Origin: Alphaproteobacteria bacterium 32-64-14
GTDB taxonomy: Bacteria; Pseudomonadota; Alphaproteobacteria; Caulobacterales; Hyphomonadaceae
Assembly (NCBI GenBank): GCA_002280725.1
Contig: NCEM01000009.1
Location: forward strand, 26,863-90,862
Length of the DNA: 64,000 nt
Direction: 5' to 3'
The notes beneath the pieces were generated by a model. It was given only the letters and a program-made list of their open reading frames with translations, ran no database searches and had not been told where the DNA came from. The translations under genes and the position numbers were made by a program. Numbering within the stretch: the first letter of the stretch is position 1; the number at the start of each line of letters is the position of its first letter. Of this stretch, positions 26,074 to 35,016 are shown piece after piece.

Positions 26074-27744
26074 ATGGCGAACGAAGCCAAACACGCTGCC
26101 GGGCACGATCATTCGCATGATCACGCCCACGACGATCATAGCCACGATCCAAAGTGGTACAGCCCCGCGCGGTGGCTGTTCTCGACCAACCACAAGGACA
26201 TCGGGACGCTGTACCTGATATTCGCGATCTGCGCGGGGATCGTGGGCTTCGTGTTCTCGGGCTTCATGCGCGCCGAGCTCGCCGAGCCGGGCCTGCAGCT
26301 GTTCAACGGAACGGCGTTCGGCGGCTTCTTCGGCACCGAGCACAACTACAACGTCATCACCACGATGCACGGCCTGATCATGATCTTCTTCATGGTCATG
26401 CCCGCCCTGATCGGCGGCTTCGGCAACTGGTTCGTGCCGCTGATGATCGGCGCGCCGGACATGGCGATGCCGCGCATGAACAACATTTCGTTCTGGCTGC
26501 TGCCGGTTTCGTTCTTCCTGCTGGTCATGTCGATGTTCGTTCCGGGTCCGCCGGGCGGCAACGGCTTTGGCGGCGGCTGGGTTCTGTATCCGCCGCTGTC
26601 GAGCACGACGGGCCACCCGGGCCTCGCCATGGACCTCGTGATCTTCTCGCTCCACCTCGCGGGCATGTCCTCGATCCTCGGGGCGATCAACTTCATCGTG
26701 ACGATCCTCAACATGCGCGCGCCGGGCATGACGCTGCACAAGATGCCGCTGTTCGCCTGGTCGGTGCTCGTGACGGCTTTCCTGCTCGTTCTTGCTCTCC
26801 CGGTTCTGGCAGGCGCGCTGACCATGCTGCTGACTGACCGGAACTTCGGCTCGAAGTTCTTCGAGGTCTCGGGCGGCGGCGACCCGGTCATGTTCCAGCA
26901 CCTGTTCTGGTTCTTCGGCCACCCCGAAGTGTACATCATGATCCTGCCGGGCTTCGGCATCGTCAGTCACGTGATCTCGACGTTCTCGCGCAAGCCGGTG
27001 TTCGGCTATCTCGCGATGGCGTACGCCATGGTCGCGATCGGCTTCATCGGCTTCGTCGTGTGGGCGCACCACATGTACACGGTCGGCATGGACGTGAACC
27101 TGAAGGCTTACTTCGTGGCCGCCACGATGGTCATCGCGGTGCCAACGGGCGTGAAGATATTCTCCTGGATCGCGACGATGTGGGGCGGCTCGATCGAGTT
27201 CAAGGTGCCCATGCTCTGGGCGATCGGATTCATCTTCCTGTTCACCGTGGGCGGCGTCACCGGCGTCGTGCTGGCGAACGCGGGCGTCGATCACTCGCTG
27301 CACGACACGTATTACGTCGTGGCGCACTTCCACTACGTGCTGTCGCTGGGCGCCGTGTTCACCCTTTTCTGCGGCTGGTACTACTGGTTCGAGAAGATGT
27401 TCGGCATCAAGTACAATGGCTTCATCGGCGGTCTGCACTTCTGGCTGATGTTCATTGGCTCGAACCTGATCTTCTTCCCTCAGCACTTCCTCGGCCTGCA
27501 GGGCATGCCGCGCCGCTACGTGAACTACGCGGATGCCTTCTACGAGTGGCACCACTGGTCGACGATCGGCTACTGGGTCGCCGCCGCCGCCACGATCGTG
27601 TTCTTTATCGGCCTGCTGGAAGCGTTCGTCCGCCGCCGCAAGGGCGAGGCCAATCCGTGGGGCGAGGGCGCCACCACGCTCGAGTGGACTCTGCCGTCTC
27701 CGCCGCCGTTCCACCAGTACAACGACCTCCCAAGGGTCAGGTAA
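26074..27744 (+). CDS. coxA: cytochrome c oxidase subunit I
   Basis: This 556-residue subunit carries heme a and the heme a3-CuB site where O2 is reduced. Twelve membrane helices fill the chain. The heme/CuB motifs include [35 protein letters not shown] with the cross-linked His-Tyr region, [10 protein letters not shown], and [25 protein letters not shown] and the E in HPEVY mark a type A oxidase. The first 25 residues are unusually His/Asp-rich, with eight His. It lies 16 bases after coxB. Confidence 0.97.
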   Translation: MANEAKHAAGHDHSHDHAHDDHSHDPKWYSPARWLFSTNHKDIGTLYLIFAICAGIVGFVFSGFMRAELAEPGLQLFNGTAFGGFFGTEHNYNVITTMHGLIMIFFMVMPALIGGFGNWFVPLMIGAPDMAMPRMNNISFWLLPVSFFLLVMSMFVPGPPGGNGFGGGWVLYPPLSSTTGHPGLAMDLVIFSLHLAGMSSILGAINFIVTILNMRAPGMTLHKMPLFAWSVLVTAFLLVLALPVLAGALTMLLTDRNFGSKFFEVSGGGDPVMFQHLFWFFGHPEVYIMILPGFGIVSHVISTFSRKPVFGYLAMAYAMVAIGFIGFVVWAHHMYTVGMDVNLKAYFVAATMVIAVPTGVKIFSWIATMWGGSIEFKVPMLWAIGFIFLFTVGGVTGVVLANAGVDHSLHDTYYVVAHFHYVLSLGAVFTLFCGWYYWFEKMFGIKYNGFIGGLHFWLMFIGSNLIFFPQHFLGLQGMPRRYVNYADAFYEWHHWSTIGYWVAAAATIVFFIGLLEAFVRRRKGEANPWGEGATTLEWTLPSPPPFHQYNDLPRVR

Positions 27745-27756
27745 CAGGGCGCAAGG

Positions 27757-27796
27757 CAGCCCGGGCCCCCGCTTACGAAACTTGGGGGCCGGGCTG
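27757..27796 (+). terminator. strong hairpin between coxA and ctaB
   Basis: Bases 27757-27770 (cagcccgggccccc) pair with 27784-27796 (gggggccgggctg), leaving a single bulged base and a 13-base loop. The stem is very GC-rich but no T tract follows. It may protect or partly terminate the coxBA message, giving more structural subunits than assembly factors. Confidence 0.55.
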
Positions 27797-27810
27797 TCGC
27801 GCAAATCACG

Positions 27811-28761
27811 ATGTCCGACGCGACCTTCGTCAGCACATCCCCCGCCGCAGCTCCCGCGAGCGCGATGGATTATGTGCGCCTGATGAAGCCGCGCGTGATG
27901 TCGCTGGTGGTGTTCACAGCATTCGTGGGTCTGGTCGCGGCGCCTGTCGCGATGAGCCCGTTTGCCGCCGCCTGCGCGGTGCTGGCCGTTGCGCTGGGTT
28001 CAGGCGCGGCTGGTGCGCTCAACATGTGGTACGACGCCGATATCGACGCGAAGATGGCGCGCACGGTCACACGCCCGGTTCCTGCCGGTCTCGTGCGGCC
28101 TGACGAGGCGCTGAGCTTCGGCCTCATCATGTCCGCCATCTCGGTGACGCTGATGGCGCTGGCGGCGACGCCGCTGGCTGCGGCGCTGCTGGCGTTCTCG
28201 ATCTTCTTCTATGCAGTCGTTTACACGATGTGGCTGAAGCGCTCGACGGCGCAGAACATCGTGATTGGCGGCGCGGCCGGCGCTTTTCCGCCGGTGATCG
28301 GCTGGGCGGCTGCTACGGGCGACATGCCGGTCGATGCCTGGCTGATGTTTGGCCTGATCTTCCTCTGGACGCCGCCGCACTTCTGGGCGCTGTCACTGTG
28401 GACCTCGAAGGAATATGCGCGCGCTGGCGTGCCAATGTTGCCGGTGACGCATGGCGCGACCGAGACCCGCCGCCAGATCCTGATCTACACGCTGGTCGTC
28501 ACACCGTTTGCGCTTCTGCCCGTCGCGACGGGCCTGGGCGGCGCGATCTATGCGGTGGTCGCCGTCCTTGGCGGCGCTGCCTTCATCTACAACGCTCTCC
28601 GCGTCTATTTCAGCCGGGCCGGGGATGCCGACGCGCCGAAGGACCTCGGCCGCGCCAAGGCAATGTTCGGTGTTTCGATCGTCTACCTGTTTGCGCTGTT
28701 CGCAGCGCTGCTGGTCGAGCGTGTTCTGCCGCTGCACTTCTCTCTCGTTGGAGGTGCGTGA
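27811..28761 (+). CDS. ctaB: protoheme IX farnesyltransferase (heme O synthase)
   Basis: This 316-residue UbiA-superfamily membrane enzyme adds a farnesyl group to heme B to form heme O, the precursor of heme A for the oxidase. The Asp-rich motif is NMWYDADIDAKMARTVTRPVP; the second region is WTPPHFWALSLWTSKEYARAGVPMLPVTHG, typical of CyoE/CtaB. Multiple membrane helices are visible. It starts 66 bases after coxA past a hairpin, and its stop overlaps the coxF start (TGATG). Confidence 0.95.
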   Translation: MSDATFVSTSPAAAPASAMDYVRLMKPRVMSLVVFTAFVGLVAAPVAMSPFAAACAVLAVALGSGAAGALNMWYDADIDAKMARTVTRPVPAGLVRPDEALSFGLIMSAISVTLMALAATPLAAALLAFSIFFYAVVYTMWLKRSTAQNIVIGGAAGAFPPVIGWAAATGDMPVDAWLMFGLIFLWTPPHFWALSLWTSKEYARAGVPMLPVTHGATETRRQILIYTLVVTPFALLPVATGLGGAIYAVVAVLGGAAFIYNALRVYFSRAGDADAPKDLGRAKAMFGVSIVYLFALFAALLVERVLPLHFSLVGGA

Positions 28762-29036
28762 TGCTGGACAAGGGCCAGATCAAGGATTGGGACGGCAAGC
28801 CGGAAGACGGCGACAAGCCTGCCGCGCCGGCCGCCAAGGCTGATATCGCGAGCATGATCTTGGCGCCGCGCCAGGCGGTTGCGACGGGCGAGCGCGTGAC
28901 GCTGACGCCTGAGCAGGTGACTGCACGCAAGCGCCGGGGCCAATGGATTGCGCTGGCGCTGTTTGCCTTCGTCATCCTCGTGTTCGTGCTGACGATGACC
29001 AAGCTTGGCGCGAACGTGATGGTGCGCGACCTGTGA
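28761..29036 (+). CDS. CoxF-like small oxidase-assembly protein
   Basis: This 91-residue protein has a hydrophilic N-terminal part and one membrane helix at about residues 64-84 (WIALALFAFVILVFVLTMTKLG), ending NVMVRDL. This size, the RKRRGQ stretch before the helix and the MTKLG ending match the CoxF proteins of alphaproteobacterial cox operons. It lies between ctaB and ctaG with overlaps on both sides (TGATG and GTGA), so translation of all three is coupled. Its exact job in oxidase biogenesis is not established to my knowledge. Confidence 0.8.
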   Translation: MLDKGQIKDWDGKPEDGDKPAAPAAKADIASMILAPRQAVATGERVTLTPEQVTARKRRGQWIALALFAFVILVFVLTMTKLGANVMVRDL

Positions 29037-29599
29037 ACAAGCGCGCGAAGCTCACCACGGGAATCCTGACCGCCGTCGCCGTCGGCATGCTCGGCCTGAG
29101 CTTTGCGGCCGAGCCGCTGTATTCGACGTTCTGCCGGATCACAGGTTTCGGCGGGACGACGCAGGTCGCCGTCGAGCGCCCGAAGGAAGTTCTCGACCGT
29201 CAGGTTCGTGTCGCGTTCGACGCTAATGTGGACCCCGCAGCGCCGCTGAAGTTCAAAGCGGTTCAGGCGCACGTGGACGTGAAGCTGGGCGAGACCATGA
29301 TGGTCTTCTACGAGGTGACCAACATCTCCTCCGAGCCGGTGAAGGCGATGGCGACGTTCAACGTCGTGCCGCACAAGATCGGCCGATACTTCAACAAGAT
29401 CCAGTGCTTCTGCTTCGTGGAGCAGACGTACGAGCCCGGCGTGACTGTGCAGATTCCCGTGGTGTTCTTCGTGTCGCCCGACATGGCCAAGGACTGGCAG
29501 GCGGACGACGTGAAGGGAATCACGCTTTCGTATACGTACTACCGCGCCGCTGGCCCGCAGGCCGACGCGCGGCGCGAAGACGCATCCTTGACCTACTAG
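29033..29599 (+). CDS. ctaG: cytochrome c oxidase assembly protein CtaG/Cox11
   Basis: This 188-residue copper chaperone delivers copper to the CuB site of subunit I. One N-terminal membrane helix (about residues 8-27) anchors a periplasmic immunoglobulin-like domain. The copper-binding pair lies in FNKIQCFCFVEQ (C125, C127), and C34 after the helix is also conserved. PLYSTFCRITGFGGTT is a family hallmark. The GTG start overlaps the coxF stop. Length is typical. Confidence 0.95.
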   Translation: MNKRAKLTTGILTAVAVGMLGLSFAAEPLYSTFCRITGFGGTTQVAVERPKEVLDRQVRVAFDANVDPAAPLKFKAVQAHVDVKLGETMMVFYEVTNISSEPVKAMATFNVVPHKIGRYFNKIQCFCFVEQTYEPGVTVQIPVVFFVSPDMAKDWQADDVKGITLSYTYYRAAGPQADARREDASLTY

Positions 29600-29670
29600 G
29601 TCACGGCTAGGAAATTGGAGACTGCGGGGAAGGGCGTCACCTGACCCCGGCAAGATAAGGGACTGGAGCC

Positions 29671-30576
29671 ATGGCTGGCGACGTCAAGCACGACTATCAC
29701 TTGGTAAAGCCGAGCCCGTGGCCTCTGCTGGCCTCGCTCGCGATGCTCACGATGGTGCTGGGCACGGCCGGTTCCATGAAGGGCTTGTTCTTCATCGAGC
29801 AGGGCAACTGGTGGGGGCCGGTTCCCGGTTTCATCGCGCTGGTGTTCGTGCTCATCGGCTGGTGGGGCGACGTGCTCAAGGAGAGCCGTGGCGGTGACCA
29901 CACCGAGGTTGTCCAGATTTCGCTGCGCTACGGCATGGTTCTGTTCATCGCCTCGGAGGTGATGTTCTTCGTCGCGTGGTTCTGGGAATTCTTCGAGATG
30001 GCGATTTTCCACACGCTGCGCGCCAATCCCGCGCACTCGGATCTCGCCAACCCGGCTGTTGCGCCGCTGCTGACGTGGAACGAATGGCCGGTCGGCCAGG
30101 TCGATGGCCATGCCGTGAAGCCGTTCGATCCGTTCCACCTGCCGCTGATCAACACGCTGATCCTGCTGCTGTCGGGCACGACCGTTACGTGGGCTCACCA
30201 CGCGCTGCAGGTGAACGATCGCAAGGGCGCCATCACGGGCCTCGTGCTGACGATCATCCTCGGCCTCTCGTTCACGGCCCTGCAGGTCGTCGAGTACATG
30301 GAAGCCGGCTTCTCGTATGGCGGCTCGCTGTATGGCTCAGCCTTCTTCATGGCGACGGGCTTCCATGGCGCGCACGTCGTGATTGGTACGCTGTTCCTGA
30401 TGGTTTGCCTCGGGCGCCTGCTGGCGGGCGGAATGAAGCCGCAGAAGCATCTCGGCTTCGAATTCGCCGCCTGGTACTGGCACTTCGTGGACGTGGTGTG
30501 GCTGTTCCTCTTCGCCTTCGTCTACGTGACGCCGCACCTCGTGTGGGGTTCGGGCGCGCCTGGTCTTGGACACTAG
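29671..30576 (+). CDS. coxC: cytochrome c oxidase subunit III
   Basis: This 301-residue subunit stabilises the catalytic core and supports proton uptake. Seven membrane helices are visible. Diagnostic stretches are HDYHLVKPSPWPLLASLA, WWGDVLKESRGGDHTEVVQISLRYGM, FFVAWFWEFFEMAIF and YWHFVDVVWLFLFAFVYV. It follows ctaG after 71 bases with its own ribosome-binding site (aagggactggagcc). The next gene encodes a protein that looks like a diverged copy of its C-terminal part. Confidence 0.96.
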   Translation: MAGDVKHDYHLVKPSPWPLLASLAMLTMVLGTAGSMKGLFFIEQGNWWGPVPGFIALVFVLIGWWGDVLKESRGGDHTEVVQISLRYGMVLFIASEVMFFVAWFWEFFEMAIFHTLRANPAHSDLANPAVAPLLTWNEWPVGQVDGHAVKPFDPFHLPLINTLILLLSGTTVTWAHHALQVNDRKGAITGLVLTIILGLSFTALQVVEYMEAGFSYGGSLYGSAFFMATGFHGAHVVIGTLFLMVCLGRLLAGGMKPQKHLGFEFAAWYWHFVDVVWLFLFAFVYVTPHLVWGSGAPGLGH

Positions 30577-30589
30577 CAGGTAGGAGCTG

Positions 30590-31222
30590 ATGACCAGGAA
30601 GACGGGATTCATTGCCTTCCTGGGCATTCAGGCGGTCGCGGTCGTCATCTGGCTGATGGCGCTGCTGCCGTTGATGCGCGAGGGCAGCGCGCCTTTCATC
30701 AGCACGGTGCAGGAAACCTTCACGGGCCGGATCTTTTCTGCGCTGTCGTTCAATTTCCGCTCGGGCGAAACCTCCGTTATCTCGGCGCACTTCGACCCCA
30801 TGGGGCCGCTGCTGTGGGCGACGCTGCTGATGCTGGCCGCTGGCGCAGCGGTTGCGGCTGGCTTCGTGATGTTCCAGCGTAATCGCACGTGGATCAGCGT
30901 TGGGCTGGTTGTTGCGGGACTGCTGCTGGGCCTTGGCGGCGCTTGGTTCATCGTTGAGCAGTGGTCGGGTGACACGACGTTCCCCGTGGGCTCGGTTGGG
31001 CCGCTGTGGCTTTACGCGATGGCGCGGGCGTTCCTGCTGCAGCTGTTCATCGGGTTTGCGCTGCTGGCCCTGTCGACAGTGGCGGTCATCGCGGGCTTTG
31101 CGACCACGGAGAAGCCGTTTGGCTTCCACGTTGTCGCACTGAACTGGCTGGTCGTTGCGGCGGTGTGGGTCGTCTCCTATCTCGCCCTGTATGTTGCGCC
31201 CGTGGTGTTCGCCGGCGCCTGA
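30590..31222 (+). CDS. five-helix membrane protein, subunit-III-like
   Basis: I do not recognise a named family for this 210-residue protein. It has five predicted membrane segments (about 8-28, 72-94, 99-121, 140-167, 176-203). From residue 70 onward it can be laid against the preceding subunit III: FQRNRTWISVGLVVAGLLLG against LQVNDRKGAITGLVLTIILG, then RAFLLQLFIGFALLAL, and HVVALNWLVVAAVWVVSYLALYV against YWHFVDVVWLFLFAFVYV. The heme-copper subunit III hallmark residues are mostly lost. It starts 13 bases after coxC in the same operon, so a role in the oxidase is likely but unproven. Confidence 0.7.
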   Translation: MTRKTGFIAFLGIQAVAVVIWLMALLPLMREGSAPFISTVQETFTGRIFSALSFNFRSGETSVISAHFDPMGPLLWATLLMLAAGAAVAAGFVMFQRNRTWISVGLVVAGLLLGLGGAWFIVEQWSGDTTFPVGSVGPLWLYAMARAFLLQLFIGFALLALSTVAVIAGFATTEKPFGFHVVALNWLVVAAVWVVSYLALYVAPVVFAGA

Positions 31223-31240
31223 TGCCTTTCGAGGTCGATC

Positions 31241-31603
31241 ATGGCCGTAAGCGCGCTGTCCGCCGGTCTGCGGAGTAAATGTCCCAACTGCGGCGAAGGG
31301 AGCGTCTTTGACGGATATCTGAAGTTCAAGACCCGGTGCGACGCCTGCAATGCCGACCTCACGATTGCAGACGCTGGCGATGGTCCGGCCTTCTTCGTGA
31401 TGTTTGCGGCCCTGATCTTCATTGTGCCATCGGCCATGTTCTTCGAGTTCGCGTTCCGTCCACCCGGGTTCGTGCACGTCCTGATCTGGCCGCCGCTGAC
31501 GCTCGGTTTCTGCATGTTCCTGCTTAGGCCCGTGAAATCGCTGCTGTTCGCGCTGCAGTGGAAGCACAAGGCTGGCCAGGCCCAGTTCGAGGACCACGAG
31601 TAG
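31241..31603 (+). CDS. DUF983 membrane protein of cox operon
   Basis: This 120-residue protein has an N-terminal zinc-ribbon-like part, KCPNCGEGSVFDGYLKFKTRCDACNADL, with two CxxC pairs, followed by two membrane helices (about 45-65 and 75-95). This matches DUF983 proteins, which regularly sit in alphaproteobacterial cytochrome oxidase operons. The function is unknown; position suggests a biogenesis factor. SURF1 follows after 32 bases. Confidence 0.88.
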   Translation: MAVSALSAGLRSKCPNCGEGSVFDGYLKFKTRCDACNADLTIADAGDGPAFFVMFAALIFIVPSAMFFEFAFRPPGFVHVLIWPPLTLGFCMFLLRPVKSLLFALQWKHKAGQAQFEDHE

Positions 31604-31635
31604 CCGCCGGGGCTCCAGCGGGGTAAACCCACGCC

Positions 31636-32331
31636 ATGTATTTCCGGCCGTTTCCAATCCTGACGCTTCTGGCGGTCCCCATCCTGGCGGCGCTCGTCGC
31701 GCTTGGCGTCTGGCAGGCGCAGCGCGCCGGTTGGAAGGCTGGCGTGATTGAGGCGTTTGCCGAGGCGGCCAAGCAGCCCCCGCTGACGCATGAAGCGGCC
31801 TGCCGCGCGGGGCTGGCCGAGGGGCAGGTGATTACGCCGCCGCAGGGGCAGGGGCCGAGCCTGCGCATGTTCGGTCACAATGCGTTGGGCGATGCCGGAT
31901 GGCGCGAGTTCCAGGCGGCGGAGTTTTGCGGCGGGCATGTACTGGCCGAGACCGGGTTCGAGGCGCTGCAGATCGGCGGGCCGGGCGCTGTGCTGCCGCC
32001 GGGCGCGCGGGCCCAAGCGTTGGTGGACCGCTTCATCGTGGAGCCGTGGCCCGAGAAGTCGTTCATGACGGCCGCGAACTCGGCGACGCGCAATGAGTGG
32101 CACTGGTTCGATGAGCCCGCGATGGCGCAGGCCGTTGGTGCGCCCGACCTTGATGCGCGGTTCATCGTGACGCCCCATGCCGGCACGCCGGCCTTCCTGA
32201 CGCGGACGCCACCGGAAACCCATATCGGCTATTCGGTGACCTGGTTCGGGATGGCGGCTGCGTTCGCGGTGATATACGCGGTGTTCCACGCGCGGGCGGG
32301 CCGCCTGCGCTTCGGCAAGGCGAAGACATGA
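31636..32331 (+). CDS. SURF1-family oxidase assembly protein
   Basis: This 231-residue protein has the SURF1 layout of two membrane helices, at the N-terminus (FPILTLLAVPILAALVALGVWQ) and C-terminus (YSVTWFGMAAAFAVIYAVF), around a periplasmic domain. LGVWQAQRAGWK and the HIGYSVTWFGMA motif are diagnostic. SURF1 assists heme a insertion into subunit I. The stop overlaps the thrC start by 4 bases (ATGA). Confidence 0.92.
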   Translation: MYFRPFPILTLLAVPILAALVALGVWQAQRAGWKAGVIEAFAEAAKQPPLTHEAACRAGLAEGQVITPPQGQGPSLRMFGHNALGDAGWREFQAAEFCGGHVLAETGFEALQIGGPGAVLPPGARAQALVDRFIVEPWPEKSFMTAANSATRNEWHWFDEPAMAQAVGAPDLDARFIVTPHAGTPAFLTRTPPETHIGYSVTWFGMAAAFAVIYAVFHARAGRLRFGKAKT

Positions 32332-33737
32332 AATACGTTTCCACCCGTGGACAGTCGGACCCTGTCGACTTCCTGACGGCGAGCCTTGCCGGTCTCGCGC
32401 CGGATGGCGGGCTCTATACGCCGACCGTGTGGCCCACGATTGCGCGGCCAAAGCGCGGCGACAGCTATGTCGAGACGGCGACGCGCGTGCTCTCTGCATT
32501 CGTGGGCGGCACTGTGCCTGATGATGTGATCCGCGAGCTGGCGACGCGCGCCTATGCGCCGTTCGCGCATCAGTCTGTTGCGCCACTGGTTGAGGTGGCG
32601 CCGGCGCGCTGGATGCTGGAGCTGCATCACGGGCCGACGCTGGCGTTCAAGGACGTCGCGATGCGCCTGATCGCGCAGCTGTACGACTATGTGCTCGAAC
32701 AGCGCGGTGAGCGGATGACGATCCTGTGCGCCACATCCGGCGACACGGGCGGGGCTGCGGCGTCCGCCTTCGCCGGATCGAAGCGTGTGGACATGGTGAT
32801 CCTGCACCCGCTGAATCGCGTGTCGCCGACGCAGCGGCTGTTCATGACGGCGACGGGCGCGAACAATGTTCACAACCTGGCGCTCGAAGGCGACTTCGAC
32901 GGGACGCAGGCGATCCTGAAACAGCTGCTGGCGGACGATCAATTCCTCCGCCGCACGGGGCTTGCCGCCGTCAACTCGATCAACTGGACGCGAGTTGCGG
33001 CGCAGAGCGTCTACTTCGCACAGGCGCAGGCGCAGCTCGGCGCAGATACGCCGATTCACTTCGTGGTGCCCACGGGCAATTTTGGCGATGCGCTGGCGGC
33101 GTATGTCGCTTCGCGCACGGGCCTGTTGCAGGGCTTCCGCTGCACGGCGGCGGTGAACGCCAACGACACGATGGCGCGGTTACTGTCTGGCAAGGCGCTG
33201 ACCAAGGGGGCGACGGCGCCGACAATCAGCCCGGCGATGGATATCCAGCTGCCGAGCAATTTCGAGAGGCTGTTCTTTGAAGCGACGAGCCCGGATCTGG
33301 CGCCGGGCGCGCGCGATGGGGCGGTGGTGGCGAAGGCGTATGCCGATCTCGCATCGAAAGGCGAGGGCGCTATTCCGGCTGAAGTGGCGCAGCGCCTTGC
33401 CGCCGCGGGGTTCGATGCCGAGCGCGTCAGCGATGCGGAAACGCGCGAGGAGATGAAGCGGACGCTGGCGGAGACGGGCTGGGTTGTCTGCCCGCACACG
33501 GCGGTTGGTCTCGCGGCGGCGCGCCGAGTGCGCAATGCCGATAGCCCTATTGTCTCGCTGGCGACGGCGCATGCCGCGAAGTTTCCAGAGACGGTGAAGG
33601 AGACGCTGGGCATCGACATTGGCCTGCCGGCTCGTGCGAGCCCGTTTGTGTCGCGCCCTGAGAAATTCGAGACCGGGCCGATGAGTGCGGATCATGTTCG
33701 CAAGCGCATCGAAGACGTGATCGCAGGAAAACGCTGA
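32328..33737 (+). CDS. thrC: threonine synthase
   Basis: This 469-residue PLP enzyme converts O-phosphohomoserine to threonine. The PLP lysine is K108 in HHGPTLAFKDVAMRL. CATSGDTGGAAASAFAG and FVVPTGNFGDALAAYVA (phosphate-binding loop) follow. It begins MKYVSTRGQS, the usual start of the longer (yeast/E. coli-like) ThrC type. It is coupled to SURF1 upstream and to the M16 gene downstream; this SURF1-thrC-M16 order is shared by other alphaproteobacteria. Confidence 0.96.
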   Translation: MKYVSTRGQSDPVDFLTASLAGLAPDGGLYTPTVWPTIARPKRGDSYVETATRVLSAFVGGTVPDDVIRELATRAYAPFAHQSVAPLVEVAPARWMLELHHGPTLAFKDVAMRLIAQLYDYVLEQRGERMTILCATSGDTGGAAASAFAGSKRVDMVILHPLNRVSPTQRLFMTATGANNVHNLALEGDFDGTQAILKQLLADDQFLRRTGLAAVNSINWTRVAAQSVYFAQAQAQLGADTPIHFVVPTGNFGDALAAYVASRTGLLQGFRCTAAVNANDTMARLLSGKALTKGATAPTISPAMDIQLPSNFERLFFEATSPDLAPGARDGAVVAKAYADLASKGEGAIPAEVAQRLAAAGFDAERVSDAETREEMKRTLAETGWVVCPHTAVGLAAARRVRNADSPIVSLATAHAAKFPETVKETLGIDIGLPARASPFVSRPEKFETGPMSADHVRKRIEDVIAGKR

Positions 33738-35002
33738 TGGCGGATGCACGCGAAGTCGTCACGCTGAACAATGGCGCGCGCGTCGTGTTCGATCCGATGC
33801 CGGGCCTACGCACGGCGGCGGTGGGCGTGTTCCTGTCGGCGGGCGCGCGGCATGAATCGGATGCGCGCAGCGGCCTCGCACATTTTCTGGAGCACATGGC
33901 GTTCAAGGGCGCGTCGGGACTTTCGGCGCAGCAGATTGCCGAAGCGGTCGAGGCGCGTGGCGGCGTGATCAACGCGGCCACAGGCTATGAAATGACGAAC
34001 TATTTCGTCCGCTGCCTGACGCCGGATGCGCCGGACATGCTGGACCTCGCACTCTCCATGGTGTTCGCGCCGGATCATCCCGAGGCCGAGATCGAGCGCG
34101 AGAAAGGCGTCGTGCTCCAGGAGATGGGCGAGGCGCTGGACCAGCCGGACGATCTCGTTTTCGAGTTGATCCAGCAGGCCTGCTATCCGGGTCACCCGCT
34201 TGGACGAGCAATCCTTGGCGAGAAGGATACCCTGAAGTCGATCGAGCGGAGCGATCTGTTCGATTTCGCGCGGCAGAACTATTCGCCGCGCCGGACGGTT
34301 GTGTCCGTCGCCGGTGCGTTTGATCGGGATGCTATTCTGGCGCGCGCGGAGCGTTGGCTCGGTGATCGACCGGATTTGCCGACGCCGGCGTCGGAGGCGC
34401 CTGCAGCGGCGGTTTCCAGCGTGCGCGGCGACGTGCGCAAGCTTGAACAGTGCCATATCGTGCTGGCGCGGCCGACCGTGTCCGCCAAGGCGCCCAGCCG
34501 GTTCGCCGCGCGCATATTCGCTGAAGTGCTTGGCGGTGGAATGGCATCGCGGCTGTTTCAGCAGGTGCGCGAAGCCAGAGGGCTTGCCTACACGATCGAC
34601 GCGGCATGCGAGCAGCACAGCGATGCCGGTCGTGTGTCGGTGTACGCAGGATGCGATGCCGGTGACGCAGCCGATGTCGCGAAGCTGACGGCAGACATCT
34701 GGGCGGATCTTGCCAATGCAGGGCCGACGCAGGCTGAGCTGGATCGCGCCAAGGCGATCGCCGCCGCACAATTTGCCATGTCAGCCGAAGCGCCCGCAGC
34801 GCGCGCCGGATCGGCGGCCTACGAACTTCTGACGTTTGATCGAACGGTGACGGTTGAAGAAACGCTTCGCCATATCGCAGCCGTAACGATTGCGGATGTC
34901 AGCCAGGTCGGGCGCGACATGCTCGCGGGGCCTGCGCTGGCCAGCGCAGTCGGGCCGAAGGCTGGACTTACCGCCGCAGAGGCGTTTGTGTCGTCCAGCT
35001 GA
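33737..35002 (+). CDS. M16 peptidase, mitochondrial-processing-peptidase-like
   Basis: This 421-residue protease has no signal peptide and resembles the beta subunit of mitochondrial processing peptidase. The zinc motif HFLEH is H49-H53, with a downstream Glu in EREKGVVLQEMGEALDQPDD. GGVINAATGYEMTNYFVRCL and the C-terminal SRLFQQVREARGLAYTIDA are typical. It overlaps the thrC stop by one base. It is a different lineage from the two envelope M16 proteins at 7.3-10 kb. Likely cytoplasmic, substrate unknown. Confidence 0.92.
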   Translation: MADAREVVTLNNGARVVFDPMPGLRTAAVGVFLSAGARHESDARSGLAHFLEHMAFKGASGLSAQQIAEAVEARGGVINAATGYEMTNYFVRCLTPDAPDMLDLALSMVFAPDHPEAEIEREKGVVLQEMGEALDQPDDLVFELIQQACYPGHPLGRAILGEKDTLKSIERSDLFDFARQNYSPRRTVVSVAGAFDRDAILARAERWLGDRPDLPTPASEAPAAAVSSVRGDVRKLEQCHIVLARPTVSAKAPSRFAARIFAEVLGGGMASRLFQQVREARGLAYTIDAACEQHSDAGRVSVYAGCDAGDAADVAKLTADIWADLANAGPTQAELDRAKAIAAAQFAMSAEAPAARAGSAAYELLTFDRTVTVEETLRHIAAVTIADVSQVGRDMLAGPALASAVGPKAGLTAAEAFVSSS

Positions 35003-35016
35003 TTCGCTGGGGTTTC

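Noticed and set aside
26059..27804. 581-codon minus-strand frame opposite coxA
   Set aside because: Its His/Arg/Glu-rich low-complexity translation is the mirror image of the coxA codons; coxA itself is unmistakable.
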